In this document: positions 61,930 through 64,000 of the stretch, piece after piece
Position numbering within the stretch: the first letter of the stretch is position 1
How the letters are laid out: every line of letters begins with the position of its first letter
NCBI RefSeq assembly: GCF_900110275.1
Contig: NZ_FODC01000003.1
Span: forward strand, 868,001 to 932,000
DNA length: 64,000 bases
Reading direction: 5' to 3'
From: Duganella sp. CF517
Lineage (GTDB): Bacteria > Pseudomonadota > Gammaproteobacteria > Burkholderiales > Burkholderiaceae_D
Position numbers and translations under genes: made by a program
The notes under the pieces: generated by a model
What the model was told of the DNA's origin: nothing
Databases searched by the model: none
The model's input: the letters and a program-made list of their open reading frames with translations, nothing else

Positions 61930-62868
61930 ATGTACCAGTCCCATTTCCAGTTGCGCGAATCGCCGTTCGGCATCACGCCGAATCCGGCCTTTTTCTACTC
62001 CGGCAATACCCGTGGCGAAATCCTCGAAGCGCTGCTGTACGCGGTCTGCCACGGCGAAGGCATCATCAAGGTGACCGGCGAAGTGGGCGCCGGCAAGACC
62101 ATGCTGTGCCGCATGCTCGAGAGCCGGCTGCCGCCGCATATCGAGGTCATCTACCTGGTCAACCCGAATCTGAGCCCGGTCGAAGTGCAGTTCGCGATCG
62201 CCGCCGAGCTGGGACTGCCGACCCGCGGCTTCCGCGTCGACGAGGTCCAGCGCGGCCTGCACGCCCATTTGATCGAGCGCCACGGCCAGGGCCAACAGGT
62301 CGTATTGCTGGTCGAGGAGGCGCAGGCGATGCCGCTCGAAACCCTGGAGGCGATCCGCCTGCTGACCAATCTGGAGACCGCGCGCAGCAAGCTGCTGCAA
62401 ATCGTGCTGTTCGGCCAGCCGGAGCTGGACCAGCACCTGGAACTGTCGAGCATGCGCCAACTGCGCGAGCGCATCACCCACAGCTTCCACGTGCCGGCCA
62501 TGGCGCCGGGGCTGGTGGCCGAGTTCCTCGACTTCCGGCTGCGCGCGGCCGGCCACGACGGTCCGGCCGTGTTCAGCGCGGCCGCCGCCAAGATGATCGG
62601 CGACAGCTCGGAAGGCATCGTGCGCCGCATCAACATCCTGGCCGACAAGGCGCTGCTGGCCGCCTTCGCCGACGACGCCGACGTCGTCGACAAGCGCCAC
62701 GTGCGCGCGGCGATCAGCGAATCGCCGTTCGGCCGGGGCCGCGCCGGCACATTGTTAAATCGGCGCCCGGCCCGCCTGTTTAACCGCACTGTTGCAATCG
62801 GGTGTTTGCTGGGGCTTTTAATTGGCGCAATATGGTTGAGCGTCCTTGCGGTGGCACCGAATTTGTAA
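61930..62868 (+). CDS. ExeA/MshM-like AAA ATPase (paralogue of MshM)
   Basis: A 312-residue ATPase that mirrors MshM: MYQSHFQLRESPFGITPNPAFFY, Walker A GEVGAGKT with Lys56, Walker B VVLLVEEAQ (Glu in place of the usual Asp), and QIVLFGQPELDQHLE. A C-terminal membrane segment (about residues 288-308) anchors it. The start shown is the ATG; a GTG at 61921 overlapping the ABC stop would add three residues. The next gene is a secretin, as in the msh cluster. Confidence 0.9.
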   Translation: MYQSHFQLRESPFGITPNPAFFYSGNTRGEILEALLYAVCHGEGIIKVTGEVGAGKTMLCRMLESRLPPHIEVIYLVNPNLSPVEVQFAIAAELGLPTRGFRVDEVQRGLHAHLIERHGQGQQVVLLVEEAQAMPLETLEAIRLLTNLETARSKLLQIVLFGQPELDQHLELSSMRQLRERITHSFHVPAMAPGLVAEFLDFRLRAAGHDGPAVFSAAAAKMIGDSSEGIVRRINILADKALLAAFADDADVVDKRHVRAAISESPFGRGRAGTLLNRRPARLFNRTVAIGCLLGLLIGAIWLSVLAVAPNL

Positions 62869-62930
62869 GATCATGCTAGCTATATTGCATATGCACAACA
62901 TCCTGCGTTCCCCCGGGGCCGGAAGAAACA

Positions 62931-64000
62931 ATGAATAAACTAGCCTTGACCATCGTTCCCGTGGCTTGCAGTGTGTTCCTTGGCGCCTGCGCCACGCGTA
63001 CCCTGCCGACCTCGCCCACCCACGTCAGCGAGGCGCCGCGTCCGGCCGGCTCGATCCCCGAGCCGGTGCGGCAAAGCGCGGTGCTGCCGCCGCCCAAGCC
63101 GGCCGCCAAGGTCGAAACCTACAGCGTCACCGTGCACAAGGTGCCGGTGCAGTCGCTGCTGTTCGCGCTGGCGCGCGACGCCGGCCTGAACGTCGATGTC
63201 CACCCGAGCATCGAAGGCATGGTCACGCTCAACGCGCTGGACCAGACCCTGCCCCAGCTGCTGAGCCGCATCCAGCGCCAGGTCGATATGCGTTACGAAA
63301 TCAACAACGGCACCCTGACCGTGCTGCCGGACACGCCGGAGTGGCGCAACTACAAGATCGACTACGTCAACATCGCGCGCAGCACCAGCAGCAGCGTCAA
63401 CATCGCCACGCAGATCTCCACCACCGGCGGCGGCGGCGGCGCCTCCAACCCGGTCGGCGCGACCGCGTCGGGCAGCGGCACCGGCGGCGGCAGCGGCAGC
63501 AATCAATCGTCGAACAACAACGGCACCAGCAACGGCAGCAACAATTCAACGACCGTGGTCAACAACCGGTCCGACAACAATTTCTGGTTCACGCTGGAAA
63601 AGAACATCCGCGACATGCTGCGCAACTCCAACCTGGCCGACAACCCGGTCGATCCGTTGGCCGGCGTCCAACAAAACCAACAAACACCGCAGGGCGGCGG
63701 CCAGGCGGGCCAGGCCCAGCAGGCGCCGGCCGCTTTCGATACCGGCGCCTTCGGCCAATCGCGCAACAATAACAACCGTCCCAACTCGGTCATCGTCAAC
63801 GCCGAGGGCGGCCTGATCGCCGTGCGCGCCACCAGCCGCCAGCACGAGAAGATCCGCGAGTTCGTCGATATCGTACTGGGCGCGGCCAAGCGCCAGGTGC
63901 TGATCGAGGCGACCGTGATCGAAGTCCGCCTTAACAACAATTACCAGCAGGGCATCAACTGGTCGACCTTGTCGCGTTCGGGCCGCCTGGGCATGACCCA
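62931..64000 (+). CDS. Secretin of the PulD/MshL superfamily (3' end outside window)
   Basis: The first 356 codons of an outer-membrane secretin lipoprotein. The lipobox LGAC is at residues 17-20. The N-domain (VHKVPVQSLLFALARDAGLNVDVHPSIEG) precedes an unusual linker of about 45 residues that is Gly/Ser/Asn-rich, and the secretin core begins with VIVNAEGGLIAVRATSRQHEKIREFV and VLIEATVIEVRLNN. The order ExeA-like ATPase then secretin reverses the mshL-mshM order. The window ends inside the core domain. Confidence 0.92.
   Translation, partial: MNKLALTIVPVACSVFLGACATRTLPTSPTHVSEAPRPAGSIPEPVRQSAVLPPPKPAAKVETYSVTVHKVPVQSLLFALARDAGLNVDVHPSIEGMVTLNALDQTLPQLLSRIQRQVDMRYEINNGTLTVLPDTPEWRNYKIDYVNIARSTSSSVNIATQISTTGGGGGASNPVGATASGSGTGGGSGSNQSSNNNGTSNGSNNSTTVVNNRSDNNFWFTLEKNIRDMLRNSNLADNPVDPLAGVQQNQQTPQGGGQAGQAQQAPAAFDTGAFGQSRNNNNRPNSVIVNAEGGLIAVRATSRQHEKIREFVDIVLGAAKRQVLIEATVIEVRLNNNYQQGINWSTLSRSGRLGMT

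Overview
The window is GC-rich, densely coded bacterial chromosome. The gene content points to a betaproteobacterium of the Oxalobacteraceae (Massilia/Duganella/Janthinobacterium-like): a class I PHA synthase with PhaR, a Burkholderia-type lipase with its foldase, a PEP-CTERM surface protein, an rluD/bamD divergent pair and a complete MSHA pilus cluster. The genus is an inference from gene content and style, not a measurement. I see no rRNA, tRNA, CRISPR array, prophage or insertion sequence.

Layout. 1-8.6 kb: partial ppnN, a POT peptide transporter, secreted lipase plus lipase foldase, glpD and penicillin-binding protein 1A. 8.7-18.7 kb: a TetR regulator behind a small coupled ORF, a membrane diguanylate cyclase, a 5'-nucleotidase, mfd, serB, a GNAT/protein-tyrosine-phosphatase pair and an AraC-GyrI regulator. 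18.8-25.7 kb: a small membrane protein, a two-gene DNA-repair-like operon (radical SAM protein plus a DUF4130-UdgX fusion) under a LexA box, a coupled metC-hisC pair and rimO.

25.8-35.3 kb is one carbohydrate-uptake locus: a LacI regulator, a TonB-dependent receptor, a CUT1 ABC importer (ATPase, two permeases, binding protein) and a GH1 beta-glucosidase. Two matching 16-bp operators, upstream of the receptor and of the glucosidase, tie it together. 35.4-47.3 kb holds phaR, phaC, pgeF, rluD, bamD, yaaA, a PIN-domain protein, a methionine aminotransferase, a degenerate HD-GYP protein and a very large Gly-rich PEP-CTERM protein with a structured leader.

47.5-61.0 kb is an MSHA (mannose-sensitive haemagglutinin) type IV pilus cluster, all on the minus strand, read mshE-G-F-like-A-C-D-O-P and then I-I2-J-K-L-M-N. 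MshE carries two copies of the c-di-GMP-binding MshEN motif, so the diguanylate cyclase at 9.8-11.0 kb is a plausible upstream partner. On the far side of mshE, on the plus strand, sit an ABC ATPase, a second MshM/ExeA-like ATPase and a second secretin that runs off the window end.

The most interesting items are the SOS-controlled radical-SAM/UdgX operon, the PEP-CTERM leader with two adjacent hairpins whose loops are complementary, the two-operator sugar regulon, and the duplicated ATPase-secretin module beside the MSHA cluster.
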